A DNA stretch of 64,000 nt from Suilimivivens sp009774465 (GCA_947382645.1 CANDAE010000016.1:10905-74904); one strand, 5' to 3'. Positions 34,306 to 43,588 are shown, numbered from the stretch's first letter. Made by a program: numbers and translations. The notes: generated by a model from the letters alone, not told the origin.

Positions 34306-35868
34306 ATGAAAACAACAGAAAAAAAACTTAACAGTAATTTGACAGCATTGGATGAATACATAAATAAGGTATACAGGCTTGTTTTAATATTGGTACCGGG
34401 AGCATGTCAGTGTGCCGGACTGGCTTATACGTTTGAAAAAATTATGGGCTGGCTCCCTTCGGTCAACTGGACATTGCTGATTCTGTTTGATGCAACCTGT
34501 CTGATTTATCTTATTATAGGAATTTATTTTGTATTTACCGGATTTCAAAATGGTCTGGTCACTCAGGGCAAGCTTAGGGGGGGCAAGATCTTTTTAACTG
34601 TAATAATGTTTATACAGTTTAACTTTATACTTTATATGATTCCTGCTACAGATTTTTGGGGTTTTGCCTTTTTCTTTGTATTATTAACAACTTTTTTTCT
34701 GGATTATAAAATGGTTGCCATTACATCTATGGAAATTGGCGGATCAATAATCGCAGCGTGGCTTCTTTACAGCGAAATACATCTGCCGATGAATAATGAA
34801 TATTTTATGGTGAACCTGCTTGACCGTGCGATTTGTATTGCACTTACTCTGCCTACAACAGTTTTGTTAACATTTTTTATTAACCGTTTTCTTATCAATG
34901 CCAAAAAAGATGAGATGGAGCGTAACAATGAACATGTGAAAAATGTTTTATCTTCCGTAAAATCTCTGTCAGAAAAATTATATTCCGCCGGAATGACACT
35001 TTCTCAGATTTCTGCTAATGAGAGTGCATCTGCAGAGGAACTGTCAGCTACAAGTGAACAGTTATTGGAAAGCAGCAATTTACTTGGAGCAAAGACAGAG
35101 GAAAGTATGTCCAATTTAAATGAGCTGGATCAGTGGAAAGAAGTGGTTGCTGATAATGTGGGAAAAGTAGAAGTTACATCAAAGGATCTGCTGGATAAAT
35201 CAAAGGAAAATGAAAAACTGTTGAATAGCCTGCATAGTATTAACAGTGAGGTTTCACATTCCATGCGATCAACCATTGATGTAACCAGAAAGCTGTCTGA
35301 AGCCGTTAAGGAAATCGGTGCTACATTGAATTTGATTAATGAAATATCAGAATCTACTAATTTGTTAGCATTGAATGCATCTATAGAAGCAGCAAGAGCC
35401 GGCGAGGCAGGCAGAGGTTTTGCTGTGGTTGCGCAGGAAGTAGGCAATCTGGCAAATAACACAAAGAATTCTCTGGCAGAAGTAGAAACTGTTATTGAAA
35501 GAGTGCAGAGTAATGTAGGTGAAATTACTTTGCATGTGGAAGAAAATTCTCAAAAACTGGAAGAACAAAACGAGTATTTCAATCATGTGTTTAAGAGTAT
35601 ACAGGATATGACAGGATTCCTTAATTCTTCCGTAGAATCTATCAGTACGATGGGGCAGGCTCATGACAACCAGGCAGAAGTTATTCGAAATACTGTATCA
35701 ATTAACAGAGACATTGCTGAAAGCATCCGTACGGAAAATGACCAATTTGTTTCTATCAATGCTATGGTTGAAAGCAATGTAAAAGATATAACGGAAATGA
35801 CAGAGCAAATCAATTTGATTAATGGAATGGTAGATGAAATTAATACTTTGTTGAAAATTGAAAATTAA
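34306..35868 (+). CDS. Methyl-accepting chemotaxis protein-like receptor with six-TM sensor
   Basis: A 520-residue protein with about six closely packed TM segments in the first 195 residues and no sizeable extracellular domain or HAMP domain. A long cytoplasmic coiled coil follows, with the receptor hairpin tip NLLALNASIEAARAGEAGRG and then FAVVAQEVGNLAN. The tip binds CheA/CheW in the family. The Arg usually found in EVR-x-LA is Gly here. A membrane-embedded sensor suits hydrophobic or membrane-state signals. AAGGGG lies before the ATG, and the 17-base gap points to co-transcription with the KAS III-like gene. No other chemotaxis gene is in the window. Confidence 0.87.
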   Translation: MKTTEKKLNSNLTALDEYINKVYRLVLILVPGACQCAGLAYTFEKIMGWLPSVNWTLLILFDATCLIYLIIGIYFVFTGFQNGLVTQGKLRGGKIFLTVIMFIQFNFILYMIPATDFWGFAFFFVLLTTFFLDYKMVAITSMEIGGSIIAAWLLYSEIHLPMNNEYFMVNLLDRAICIALTLPTTVLLTFFINRFLINAKKDEMERNNEHVKNVLSSVKSLSEKLYSAGMTLSQISANESASAEELSATSEQLLESSNLLGAKTEESMSNLNELDQWKEVVADNVGKVEVTSKDLLDKSKENEKLLNSLHSINSEVSHSMRSTIDVTRKLSEAVKEIGATLNLINEISESTNLLALNASIEAARAGEAGRGFAVVAQEVGNLANNTKNSLAEVETVIERVQSNVGEITLHVEENSQKLEEQNEYFNHVFKSIQDMTGFLNSSVESISTMGQAHDNQAEVIRNTVSINRDIAESIRTENDQFVSINAMVESNVKDITEMTEQINLINGMVDEINTLLKIEN

Positions 35869-35919
35869 ATAATATTTGAAATAACAGATACCCGTCTGAC
35901 GGGGCATCCTCTCATTAAT

Positions 35920-35967
35920 AAAAATGGGCATGATACGTTAATTTGTATTTATGCTCATTTTTATTGT
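35920..35967 (+). terminator. Probable terminator after the chemoreceptor gene
   Basis: A 12-bp stem AAAAATGGGCAT / ATGCTCATTTTT (one G-T pair) with a 19-base loop, followed by a T-rich tail. The long loop makes it less certain. Confidence 0.6.
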
Positions 35968-36039
35968 TGTATCTTAATGAAAAAGAATGATATACTGTGA
36001 CTATGTGTTTTTCAGGATTAGTTAAAGGAGTGCGCAAAA

Positions 36040-36900
36040 GTGATGCTTGATATTTTCTCAGATACTCTGCTGGATGGGTTAAAATTGCTTCCATTTTTAT
36101 TTATTACTTATCTGGTTATGGAGTATGTTGAACATAAAACCAGTCAAAGAACGCAGCAGGTAATGAAAAAATCCGGAAAATGGGGGCCGGTTTTGGGAGG
36201 AGTGCTTGGAATTGTGCCGCAGTGCGGGTTTTCCACAGCAGCATCTAATTTATATGCAGGACGTATTATTACATTTGGAACATTGATTGCTGTGTTTTTA
36301 TCTACCTCTGATGAAATGCTGCCTGTTTTGGTATCTGAGCAGGTAAATCCAATTACAATTATCAGAATCCTTGCAGTAAAGGCAGTGATTGGAATAATTA
36401 CCGGTTTATTCATTGATTTGCTTATACGCAGCAGAAAGGGATATAAAAAGGAAGAGCTTCGAATAGAACATTTATGTGATCATCAGCATTGTCATTGTGG
36501 AGAAGGGAAAATAATGAAGTCTGCGCTCAGCCATACGCTGCAGATTTTTGTATTTATTCTCCTTATTACTTTTGTACTTAACCTTGCAATTGGTTTTGTG
36601 GGGGAGGAACAGATGGCGGCAGTCATTTCCAATAAGCCTGTTCTGGGGCCTGTAGTATCCAGCCTTATTGGTTTAATTCCCAATTGTGCCTCGTCTGTGG
36701 TTCTGACACAGCTTTATCTGGAAGGAGTGTTGGGAGCAGGCGCCATGATAGCCGGACTTTTATCAGGTTCCGGAGTAGGACTTTTAGTGCTTTACAGGGT
36801 AAATGATGATATAAAAGAAAATATAAAAATTACAATATTGCTTTATGCTGTGGGAGTAATTTTTGGAATTCTAATGGAAAGCACAGGGATAGCATTGTAA
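36040..36900 (+). CDS. Putative heavy-metal/arsenic exporter (10-TM ArsP_2 family)
   Basis: A 286-residue membrane protein with two similar halves bearing matching motifs: GIVPQCGFSTAASNLYAG (about residues 66-83) and GLIPNCASSVVLTQLYLEG (about 210-228). The paired Cys residues in these re-entrant-like elements probably bind substrate. The loop between the halves, HLCDHQHCHCGEGK, is dense in His and Cys and should bind metal. Databases call this family a 10-TM heavy-metal exporter, arsenic efflux protein or manganese transporter; the true ion is not settled. GTG at 36040 follows AAAGGAG. Single-gene unit with no ArsR regulator nearby. Confidence 0.75.
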   Translation: MMLDIFSDTLLDGLKLLPFLFITYLVMEYVEHKTSQRTQQVMKKSGKWGPVLGGVLGIVPQCGFSTAASNLYAGRIITFGTLIAVFLSTSDEMLPVLVSEQVNPITIIRILAVKAVIGIITGLFIDLLIRSRKGYKKEELRIEHLCDHQHCHCGEGKIMKSALSHTLQIFVFILLITFVLNLAIGFVGEEQMAAVISNKPVLGPVVSSLIGLIPNCASSVVLTQLYLEGVLGAGAMIAGLLSGSGVGLLVLYRVNDDIKENIKITILLYAVGVIFGILMESTGIAL

Positions 36901-36920
36901 AGAAAATAAGATTTTAACAG

Positions 36921-36969
36921 AAAAGAAAAGCACCATCCCCAAGGCTCGTATGTCCTCAAAAATGGTACT
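36921..36969 (-). terminator. Possible terminator of the tRNA-Lys gene
   Basis: On the minus strand, AGTACCAT pairs with ATGGTGCT (one G-T pair) across a 25-base loop with further pairing, then TTTTCTTTT. Placed right after the tRNA. Confidence 0.5.
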
Positions 36970-36975
36970 CCCAAG

Positions 36976-37048
36976 TGCGTCTTCAGGGGCTCGAACCCTG
37001 GACACCCTGATTAAGAGTCAGGTGCTCTACCAACTGAGCTAAAGACGC
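36976..37048 (-). tRNA. tRNA-Lys (anticodon CUU)
   Basis: A full cloverleaf on the minus strand, 73 bases with the discriminator A. The acceptor stem GCGTCTT pairs with AAGACGC, the D-arm is GCTCAGTTGGTAGAGC, the anticodon stem CCTGA/TCAGG encloses loop CTCTTAA with anticodon CTT, and the T-arm is CAGGG-TTCGAGC-CCCTG. The 3' CCA is not encoded. It reads AAG codons. Confidence 0.95.
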
Positions 37049-37089
37049 GTATGACATTTATTTAACGCTTAATTTACAACGCAAGAGTT

Positions 37090-37118
37090 ATTATAGTATA
37101 ATGTCTTTTAGTTTGCAA
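37090..37118 (-). promoter_or_regulatory. Promoter for tRNA-Lys
   Basis: On the minus strand TTGCAA (37118-37113) and perfect TATAAT (37095-37090) with a 17-base spacer, about 42 bases before the mature tRNA 5' end. Confidence 0.7.
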
Positions 37119-37163
37119 GTATTTTTTTAAAAATTTTTAAGGTTTTTTTAAGAAAGGATTTAT

Positions 37164-37937
37164 ATGATTTTTGATACCCATGCACATTATGATGATGAAG
37201 CATTTGATATAGATAGAGATAGTCTTCTTAAAAGTATGCATAATCAGGGAATAGATTATATTGTAAATGTAAGTGCCAGCATAGATTCCATTAAAAAAAC
37301 ACTTGCCCTTGCAGAAGAGTATCCCTTCATTTATGCGGCAGTAGGCGTACACCCATCAGAAACCCGGCAGTTATCTGAAAAGGATATTGCCTGGATAAAA
37401 GAAAAGGCGCAAGGTGATAAGGTGGCTGCCATAGGTGAGATTGGCCTTGATTATTTTTGGCCTGAACCGGACAGGGAAATCCAAAAAAAATGGTTTGCAG
37501 GGCAGCTTCAAATTGCTGGGGAAATGAAACTTCCTGTTATTGTGCATTCCAGAGAAGCAGCGAAAGATACTCTGGATTTATTAAAGGAACAGCGAAAGGA
37601 TTTAAGAAAAGTGGTAATCCACTGTTATTCTTATGGGAAGGAAATGGCGGCAGAGTTTCTCAATCTGGATTTTTATTTTGGCATTGGAGGAGTTCTTACT
37701 TTTAAAAATGCCAGAAAATTGACAGAAGCAGTAAAGTATATTCCCATGAACAGGATTTTGCTGGAGACAGACTGTCCTTATCTGGCGCCGGAGCCTTGCC
37801 GTGGAAAGAGAAATCAGTCTTCTTACATTGATTTTGTAGCACAGAAGCTTTCCGAAATTAAGCAGATCAGTAAGGAAGATGTGTTAGCTCAGGCAATGCA
37901 GAATGCAAAAGAATTTTATGGAAAAGAAAGGTTTTGA
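37164..37937 (+). CDS. tatD: TatD family metal-dependent hydrolase
   Basis: Metal-dependent deoxyribonuclease/hydrolase with a TIM barrel, 257 residues. It shows the first metal motif IFDTHAHYDDEAFD, GEIGLDYFWPEP, HSREAAKDTLDLL, a His at VVIHCYSYGKE, and the closing ETDCPYLAPEPCRGKRNQ. Members act in DNA repair and possibly tRNA quality control. AAGAAAGG precedes the ATG, and rsmA follows with three bases between, a common linkage. The RNase M5 gene often found between the two is absent. Confidence 0.94.
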   Translation: MIFDTHAHYDDEAFDIDRDSLLKSMHNQGIDYIVNVSASIDSIKKTLALAEEYPFIYAAVGVHPSETRQLSEKDIAWIKEKAQGDKVAAIGEIGLDYFWPEPDREIQKKWFAGQLQIAGEMKLPVIVHSREAAKDTLDLLKEQRKDLRKVVIHCYSYGKEMAAEFLNLDFYFGIGGVLTFKNARKLTEAVKYIPMNRILLETDCPYLAPEPCRGKRNQSSYIDFVAQKLSEIKQISKEDVLAQAMQNAKEFYGKERF

Positions 37938-37940
37938 AAA

Positions 37941-38819
37941 ATGGCTTATTTGGCAGCACCCGCAGCAACATTAGAAGTTATAAACAAATACGGATTTCAT
38001 TTTCAAAAAAAATACGGACAAAATTTTTTAATAGATGGTAATATTCTGGAAAAGATCATAGATGCTGCAGAAATTACCGAAGAAGACGGTGTCATTGAAA
38101 TCGGGCCGGGAATTGGCACAATGACACAGTATTTGGCAGAACACGCCAAATGGGTTGCAGCAGTGGAGATAGATAAAAATTTAATACCGATTCTAAATGA
38201 AACCCTTTCAGAATATAAAAATGTAACGGTTGTCAATGAAGATATTCTGAAATTGGACATAGGCAGGCTGGTGCAGGAAAAAAATAACGGGCAGCCTGTT
38301 AAGATTGTGGCAAATCTGCCTTATTATATTACCACACCTATTATTATGGGACTATTTGAAAACCAGGTACCTTTATCAAGTATTACGATTATGGTGCAGA
38401 AAGAAGTGGCAGATCGAATGCAGGTGGGGCCGGGAACAAAGGATTATGGCGCATTAAGTCTTGCAGTACAGTATTATGCCAAACCGGAAATTATGCTGAA
38501 GGTGGCCCCTGCCTGTTTTATACCCAAGCCAAATGTGGGGAGTGCAGTGATACGCCTTACAAAATTTGAAGAGCCGCCGATACAGGTAAAGAGTGAAAAA
38601 AAACTTTTTTCAGTTATCAGAGCGGCGTTCAATCAAAGGAGAAAAACTCTCGCAAATGCCCTTGCAAACTCTTCTGCTTTGGTTGATGAAAAAGGAAATG
38701 AATTTTGCGTTACCAGAGAATATGTGTGTGGTTTACTTGATCAAATGGAACTTAGTCAGACAATCAGAGGAGAAGCGCTTACCTTAGAAGAATTTGCCCG
38801 CCTCAGTGATCTTTTATAA
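37941..38819 (+). CDS. rsmA: RsmA/KsgA, 16S rRNA dimethyladenosine transferase
   Basis: Dimethylates two adjacent adenosines near the 3' end of 16S rRNA using S-adenosylmethionine; loss gives kasugamycin resistance. The 292-residue protein has the N-terminal QNFLIDGNILEKIIDAAEI, SAM-binding motif IEIGPGIGTMTQYL, acidic VAAVEIDKNL, catalytic NLPYYITTPIIM and the C-terminal RAAFNQRRKTLANAL. AGAAAGG inside the end of tatD is its ribosome binding site. Confidence 0.96.
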   Translation: MAYLAAPAATLEVINKYGFHFQKKYGQNFLIDGNILEKIIDAAEITEEDGVIEIGPGIGTMTQYLAEHAKWVAAVEIDKNLIPILNETLSEYKNVTVVNEDILKLDIGRLVQEKNNGQPVKIVANLPYYITTPIIMGLFENQVPLSSITIMVQKEVADRMQVGPGTKDYGALSLAVQYYAKPEIMLKVAPACFIPKPNVGSAVIRLTKFEEPPIQVKSEKKLFSVIRAAFNQRRKTLANALANSSALVDEKGNEFCVTREYVCGLLDQMELSQTIRGEALTLEEFARLSDLL

Positions 38820-38906
38820 TCAGACAGTATTTTTGGGACAACTACAAGATATATGGGTAAAAATACCAGAACATAGCCATATATTGCGTTTTTTTATCGA
38901 TAATTT

Positions 38907-38935
38907 TTGACAGATGAAATAGCATATGGTAAACT
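38907..38935 (+). promoter_or_regulatory. Promoter for the TPR/AAA-like gene and glgB
   Basis: Perfect TTGACA (38907-38912), 17-base spacer, TAAACT (38930-38935). It lies 55 bases before the TTG start of the next gene. Confidence 0.65.
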
Positions 38936-38989
38936 AAAAAAATGAAAATAGGATAAGTATGCCTTAGGGCAAAAATATGAGGTGGCTCC

Positions 38990-41602
38990 TTGGATAAATA
39001 TGAATATAAAGTACGTGCGGATGAAATTAAATCCCTGATTTCAGAAGGGGAATATACCGAAGCAGTTAAAATAGCAGATTCAATTGACTGGCGCAGAGTA
39101 AAAAGCGTTATGATGCTGTGCACCATCAGTGATTTATATAAGATTAACAGAAGATATGAAGACAGTAAGGATATTCTCCTTCTTGCATATGAAAAGCATA
39201 CGGGAGGACGTCTTATTGTCTATTCTTTGTGTGAACTTTCCATTAAATTGGGAGAGCTTGTTCAGGCACTTGAATATTATAAGGAGTTTGTACAGTTAGC
39301 GCCAAAGGACAGTGGAAGATATGTGCTTTTATATAAATTATATGAGGCACAGGAAGTCTCTCTGGAAGAGAGAATTGAGGTATTAGAAGAGCTTAAACAA
39401 AGAGATTACCGTGAAAAATGGGCATATGAACTTGCATATTTATATCATCGGGTAGGACTTGCCTCAAAGTGTATTGAGGAATGCGATGAAATGTTTTTAT
39501 GGTTTGGAGAGGGCAGGTATGTTTTGAAGGCATTGGAGCTTAAAATGCTGCATGAACCTCTTAATCCGGATCAGCAGGCCAAGTATGAACAGATGAAGTT
39601 AACCGGTGGATTCGTTCAGTCAGAGTACATGGCAGACCAGCAGTCGATTATGGAAAAGGCTGGCGAGGAAACGGAAGACGAGGAAGATGATGAATTCAGT
39701 TTAGAGGAAAATATTCTTACAGATAGTACCAGGGAAATGCCGGCTAAAGAAGAGATTGATATTCAGGTGAAAACAGTGGATGTCAGTCAGTATAATACCA
39801 TAAACCTTCAGAAAGAATTAGCAGAAAGTATGAAGGAGTTTTTAGAGCAAAGTAAAACTCAGGATATACCTGTGGAGGAGATGAAGCAGTCACCGGATGA
39901 AATGGCTGATAAATCTTTGAAAACCGCCGATACTGATTCTGCCACGGAGATTAATAATGTCAAAACCAAACCGGCGGAGGATGCAGAAGATACTTTTTCG
40001 GATGAGGAGGTTTTTTTTGGAAATACGGAAGAAGTAAATATTCAGGATGTGGTTTCTGAGCTGATGCAGAAAAGCAATGTGGTTTCCCCTTTTGCACCTG
40101 TAGATGAGCAGGTAAAAGTACAGGAAAGTCCGCTTCCTGAAGCAAGTCCTGTTTCTTCTGTGAGCAATACCGGCGTTATTAAGACTTTTACAAAAAAATC
40201 CGGTTACGACGATATGTTGTCTCAGGAATATGATGGTCAGATTTCTTTGGTGGTTCCAGAAGCAGAAAAGGTTGAAAAACAAATTACCGGTCAGCTTAGC
40301 ATAGAAGATATTATGGCTGAGTGGGAAAGAATGAAGCAGGAAAATGAACGCAAAAGAATGGAGACAATCCGTCAGCGCGTTCGTCAGCAGACAGACACAC
40401 TCTTTGCTGATTTTGATGAATCCACCAAGTCCGGGCTTTTGGAAAATTTAGAACAGGCTATGGTTAAGGCAGCCATTAAGGAAGAAAAGCAGAAAACCAC
40501 ATTAGAACGTCCAAAGGTAATTAAAGTAGCGGATATAGAAAGTGAAGAAAGCCAGGATAAAGATCCGATTCCGGAGTTGATTGAAATTTCAGATGAAGAA
40601 AATCTGGTTTCCACAGATGAGGAAGCGGCAATTGAAGAACTGCCGGATCTGACGGAAGGTGTTGAGGCGGCGGAAGAGGAGGCTGAAACAGATACGATCC
40701 CGGAGAAAACTCAGGAAGGTGAAGCCATAGATACCGAAGAAAAAGACATTGAAGAAGATAAGCCAGATTCCTTAAAAGAAGCCGCAGAACATAAAGAGAC
40801 AGAAAAGCCGGAGCATCCTGATGGAAAAGAAAACGAAGATAAGTATACGGTCAGGGAGATGTCAAACAGTGAACGGGAACAGTTTGCTCCGTTTATTCAT
40901 CACAAAAAAACCAGAAAGCAGATTGTGGAGGCAATTGACAATATCAGCATGGCGTCATATACCGGCAATGTGATTATAACCGGTGAAGAAGGAACAGGAG
41001 CAATTGCGCTTGCCAAGCTGCTGGTAAAGGAGATACAGCTTTCTGACAGTAACTTTTCCGGAAAGGTGGCCAAGATTTCAGGAGCTACTTTGAATAAAAA
41101 GGAAATAGGAGCTACTCTGTCCAAGCTTTCAAACGGCGCGCTGATTATTGAAAGCGCCGCCGCTATGAAAAAGCCTACGATGGAAAAGCTTTTAAAGGAA
41201 CTGAATCAGGAAGAAAAAGGCCTTATTATTCTTATGGAAGATACCAAATCTGCCATGAATGAATTACTGAAAAAGAATCCTGAAGCAAAGAATGCATTTA
41301 ATCTAAGAGTGGATATTGAGGCATTAGATGATCAGACATTAGTAAAATACGCAAAGAAATATGCATTAGATCAGGAGTATTCTATTGATGAGCTGGGAGT
41401 TTTGGCACTTCATACAAGAATTGCGGATATGCAGACAAGTGATCATGAGGTTACATTGGCGGAAATAGAAGAACTTGTTGATGAAGCAATTTATTATGCG
41501 GACAGAAAGACGCCGAAGCATTTCCTTGATATTCTGGTAGGAAAGAGATATGATGAAGAGGACATGATTGTCCTTAGAGAAAAAGATTTTATGCACAATT
41601 AA
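38990..41602 (+). CDS. Large TPR protein with acidic linker and degenerate AAA+-like C-terminal domain
   Basis: An 870-residue cytoplasmic protein. The first 200 residues are helical repeats of TPR type (GRLIVYSLCELSIKLGELVQ, ALEYYKEFVQLAPKDSGRY). A long acidic, low-complexity region (about 215-640) follows, rich in Glu, Asp and Ser. The C-terminal 220 residues resemble an AAA+ domain (NVIITGEEGTGAIALAKLL), but the P-loop lacks Lys and Ser/Thr: GEEGTGAIA instead of GxxGxGKT. ALIIESAAAM stands where Walker B is expected, without acidic pairs. ATP hydrolysis is thus doubtful. The TTG start follows GAGGTGG by four bases. The glgB gene begins 16 bases after its stop, so a role linked to glycogen metabolism is possible. 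Function unknown. Confidence 0.75.
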   Translation: MDKYEYKVRADEIKSLISEGEYTEAVKIADSIDWRRVKSVMMLCTISDLYKINRRYEDSKDILLLAYEKHTGGRLIVYSLCELSIKLGELVQALEYYKEFVQLAPKDSGRYVLLYKLYEAQEVSLEERIEVLEELKQRDYREKWAYELAYLYHRVGLASKCIEECDEMFLWFGEGRYVLKALELKMLHEPLNPDQQAKYEQMKLTGGFVQSEYMADQQSIMEKAGEETEDEEDDEFSLEENILTDSTREMPAKEEIDIQVKTVDVSQYNTINLQKELAESMKEFLEQSKTQDIPVEEMKQSPDEMADKSLKTADTDSATEINNVKTKPAEDAEDTFSDEEVFFGNTEEVNIQDVVSELMQKSNVVSPFAPVDEQVKVQESPLPEASPVSSVSNTGVIKTFTKKSGYDDMLSQEYDGQISLVVPEAEKVEKQITGQLSIEDIMAEWERMKQENERKRMETIRQRVRQQTDTLFADFDESTKSGLLENLEQAMVKAAIKEEKQKTTLERPKVIKVADIESEESQDKDPIPELIEISDEENLVSTDEEAAIEELPDLTEGVEAAEEEAETDTIPEKTQEGEAIDTEEKDIEEDKPDSLKEAAEHKETEKPEHPDGKENEDKYTVREMSNSEREQFAPFIHHKKTRKQIVEAIDNISMASYTGNVIITGEEGTGAIALAKLLVKEIQLSDSNFSGKVAKISGATLNKKEIGATLSKLSNGALIIESAAAMKKPTMEKLLKELNQEEKGLIILMEDTKSAMNELLKKNPEAKNAFNLRVDIEALDDQTLVKYAKKYALDQEYSIDELGVLALHTRIADMQTSDHEVTLAEIEELVDEAIYYADRKTPKHFLDILVGKRYDEEDMIVLREKDFMHN

Positions 41603-41618
41603 TTTGGGGGTTAAAAGT

Positions 41619-43538
41619 ATGGGCAAAGCAGGAAAAAAATCAGAAAATGAAGTATTTATTTCAGAAGCAGACCAGTATTTGTTTGCACAGGGAACTCATT
41701 ACGATATTTATAAGAAGCTGGGTGCGCATCCTTCCACACAAAATGGAGAGAAAGGAATGTTTTTTGGCGTGTGGGCGCCAAATGCTGCAAGTGTGCATGT
41801 GATAGGAACTTTTAACGGCTGGAATGAAACTGCGAATCCTATGACTAAATTAGGTCCGGGGGGAATTTATACAGCATTTATTCCGGGTGTAGGGGTTCAT
41901 GAACTGTATAAATTTTTAATTACAGCTCCTTCCGGTGAAAAGCTGTATAAGGCAGATCCCTTTGCCAACAGCGCTGAACTTCGTCCCGGTACAGCATCCA
42001 GAACAGTAGATATTTCAGGGTTTAAATGGACAGATGATGTATGGATGAAAGAAAGACAGGAAAAGGATTATAACCACGAACCACTGGCAATTTATGAATG
42101 TCATATCGGTTCCTGGATGAGACATCCAAGACCTGAGGAGCAGGGTTTTTATAATTATCGGGAATTTGCAGACAGAATTGTGGAATATTTAAAGGAAATG
42201 AAATATACCCATATTGAACTTATGGGAATTGCAGAATATCCTTTTGACGGTTCCTGGGGGTATCAGGTGACAGGTTATTATGCACCTACTTCACGTTATG
42301 GGGAACCGGAAGATTTTATGTATCTGATTAACCAGCTTCATAAAAATAAAATCGGTGTTATTCTTGACTGGGTGCCGGCTCATTTTGCGACAGATGCGCA
42401 TGGCCTTGGACGGTTTGACGGACAATGCATTTTTGAAGATCCGGATCCCCGTAAAGGCGAACATCCCGATTGGGGAACCAAAATATTCAATTATGGAAAG
42501 ACAGAAGTTAAAAACTTCCTGATTGCCAACGTACTGTTCTGGATTAAAGAATACCATATTGATGGCATCCGTGTTGATGCCGTAGCTTCCATGCTGTATC
42601 TGGATTATGGCAAAAAAGACGGACAATGGGTGGCAAATAAGTATGGCGGAAATAAGAATCTTGAGGCAATTGAATTTTTCAAGCATTTAAATTCTGTTGT
42701 ACTTGGAACTTATCCGGGATTTTTGACTATAGCGGAAGAGTCTACTGCATGGCCTAAAGTAACAGGAAATGTGGAAGAGGACGGTCTTGGCTTTTCCTTT
42801 AAGTGGAATATGGGATGGATGCATGATTTCTGTGAGTATATGAAACTGGATCCATATTTCAGGAAAAATAACCATTATGCCATGACTTTTGCAATGTCTT
42901 ACAATGACAGCGAAAATTATATTCTGCCGCTTTCTCATGATGAAGTGGTACATTTGAAATGTTCTATGGTAAATAAAATGCCTGGATACCAGATTGACAA
43001 ATATGCAAATCTGCGCTGTGGATATACATATATGTTCGGCCATGCAGGGAAAAAACTTCTCTTTATGGGACAGGATTTTGGACAGGAACGGGAATGGAGC
43101 GAAGAAAGAGAGCTTGACTGGTACCTGTTAGGCGAAGATTTAAATAAGGGCCTTCATGAATATGTGAAGGAACTTTTAAAACTTTACAGAAAATATCCCT
43201 GCCTGTACGAATTTGATAACTGCTGGGATGGATTTGAGTGGATTAACTGTGATGATAAGGACAGAAGCACATACAGTTTTATCAGAAAATCATCCACTGG
43301 AAAAAATAATCTTTTGTTTATTATCAACATGACGCCTATTCATTGGGAAAATTATAAATTAGGCGTGCCGAAAAAGAAAAAATACAAACTGCTTTTGAAC
43401 AGTGCAGAAGAAAAATTTGGAGGGGCCGGCGGAACAATTCCCGGTGAAATAACCGCTGTAAAAGAAAATTGTGATTACAGGGATTACAGTATTACTCTGG
43501 ATCTTCCTCCTTATGCGGCAGCAGTTTTTGTCTTCTAA
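41619..43538 (+). CDS. glgB: GlgB, 1,4-alpha-glucan branching enzyme
   Basis: Introduces alpha-1,6 branches in glycogen. The 639-residue protein has the CBM48 N-terminal domain (FFGVWAPNAASVHVIGTFNG), then the GH13 barrel with ELMGIAEYPFDGSWGYQ, GVILDWVPAHFATD, the nucleophile Asp in IDGIRVDAVASMLY, the acid/base Glu in LTIAEESTAWP and LPLSHDEVVH. A C-terminal beta domain ends the protein. The frame is open 17 codons earlier inside the previous gene, but GGGGG sits eight bases before the ATG at 41619. No other glycogen genes are in the window. A strong terminator follows. Confidence 0.96.
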   Translation: MGKAGKKSENEVFISEADQYLFAQGTHYDIYKKLGAHPSTQNGEKGMFFGVWAPNAASVHVIGTFNGWNETANPMTKLGPGGIYTAFIPGVGVHELYKFLITAPSGEKLYKADPFANSAELRPGTASRTVDISGFKWTDDVWMKERQEKDYNHEPLAIYECHIGSWMRHPRPEEQGFYNYREFADRIVEYLKEMKYTHIELMGIAEYPFDGSWGYQVTGYYAPTSRYGEPEDFMYLINQLHKNKIGVILDWVPAHFATDAHGLGRFDGQCIFEDPDPRKGEHPDWGTKIFNYGKTEVKNFLIANVLFWIKEYHIDGIRVDAVASMLYLDYGKKDGQWVANKYGGNKNLEAIEFFKHLNSVVLGTYPGFLTIAEESTAWPKVTGNVEEDGLGFSFKWNMGWMHDFCEYMKLDPYFRKNNHYAMTFAMSYNDSENYILPLSHDEVVHLKCSMVNKMPGYQIDKYANLRCGYTYMFGHAGKKLLFMGQDFGQEREWSEERELDWYLLGEDLNKGLHEYVKELLKLYRKYPCLYEFDNCWDGFEWINCDDKDRSTYSFIRKSSTGKNNLLFIINMTPIHWENYKLGVPKKKKYKLLLNSAEEKFGGAGGTIPGEITAVKENCDYRDYSITLDLPPYAAAVFVF

Positions 43539-43561
43539 ACTTTTTTGAAAAGTAAAGATGT

Positions 43562-43588
43562 TAAGAAAATATGAGTATATGCCGAAAT
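43562..43588 (+). promoter_or_regulatory. Sigma-28 (SigD/FliA)-type promoter for the flagellin operon
   Basis: TAAG (43562-43565), exactly 15 bases, then GCCGAAAT (43581-43588). The flagellar sigma consensus is TAAA-N15-GCCGATAT. It lies upstream of the DUF6240-flagellin-fliS genes, which fits late flagellar gene control. Transcription would start inside the left arm of the glgB terminator. Confidence 0.7.
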
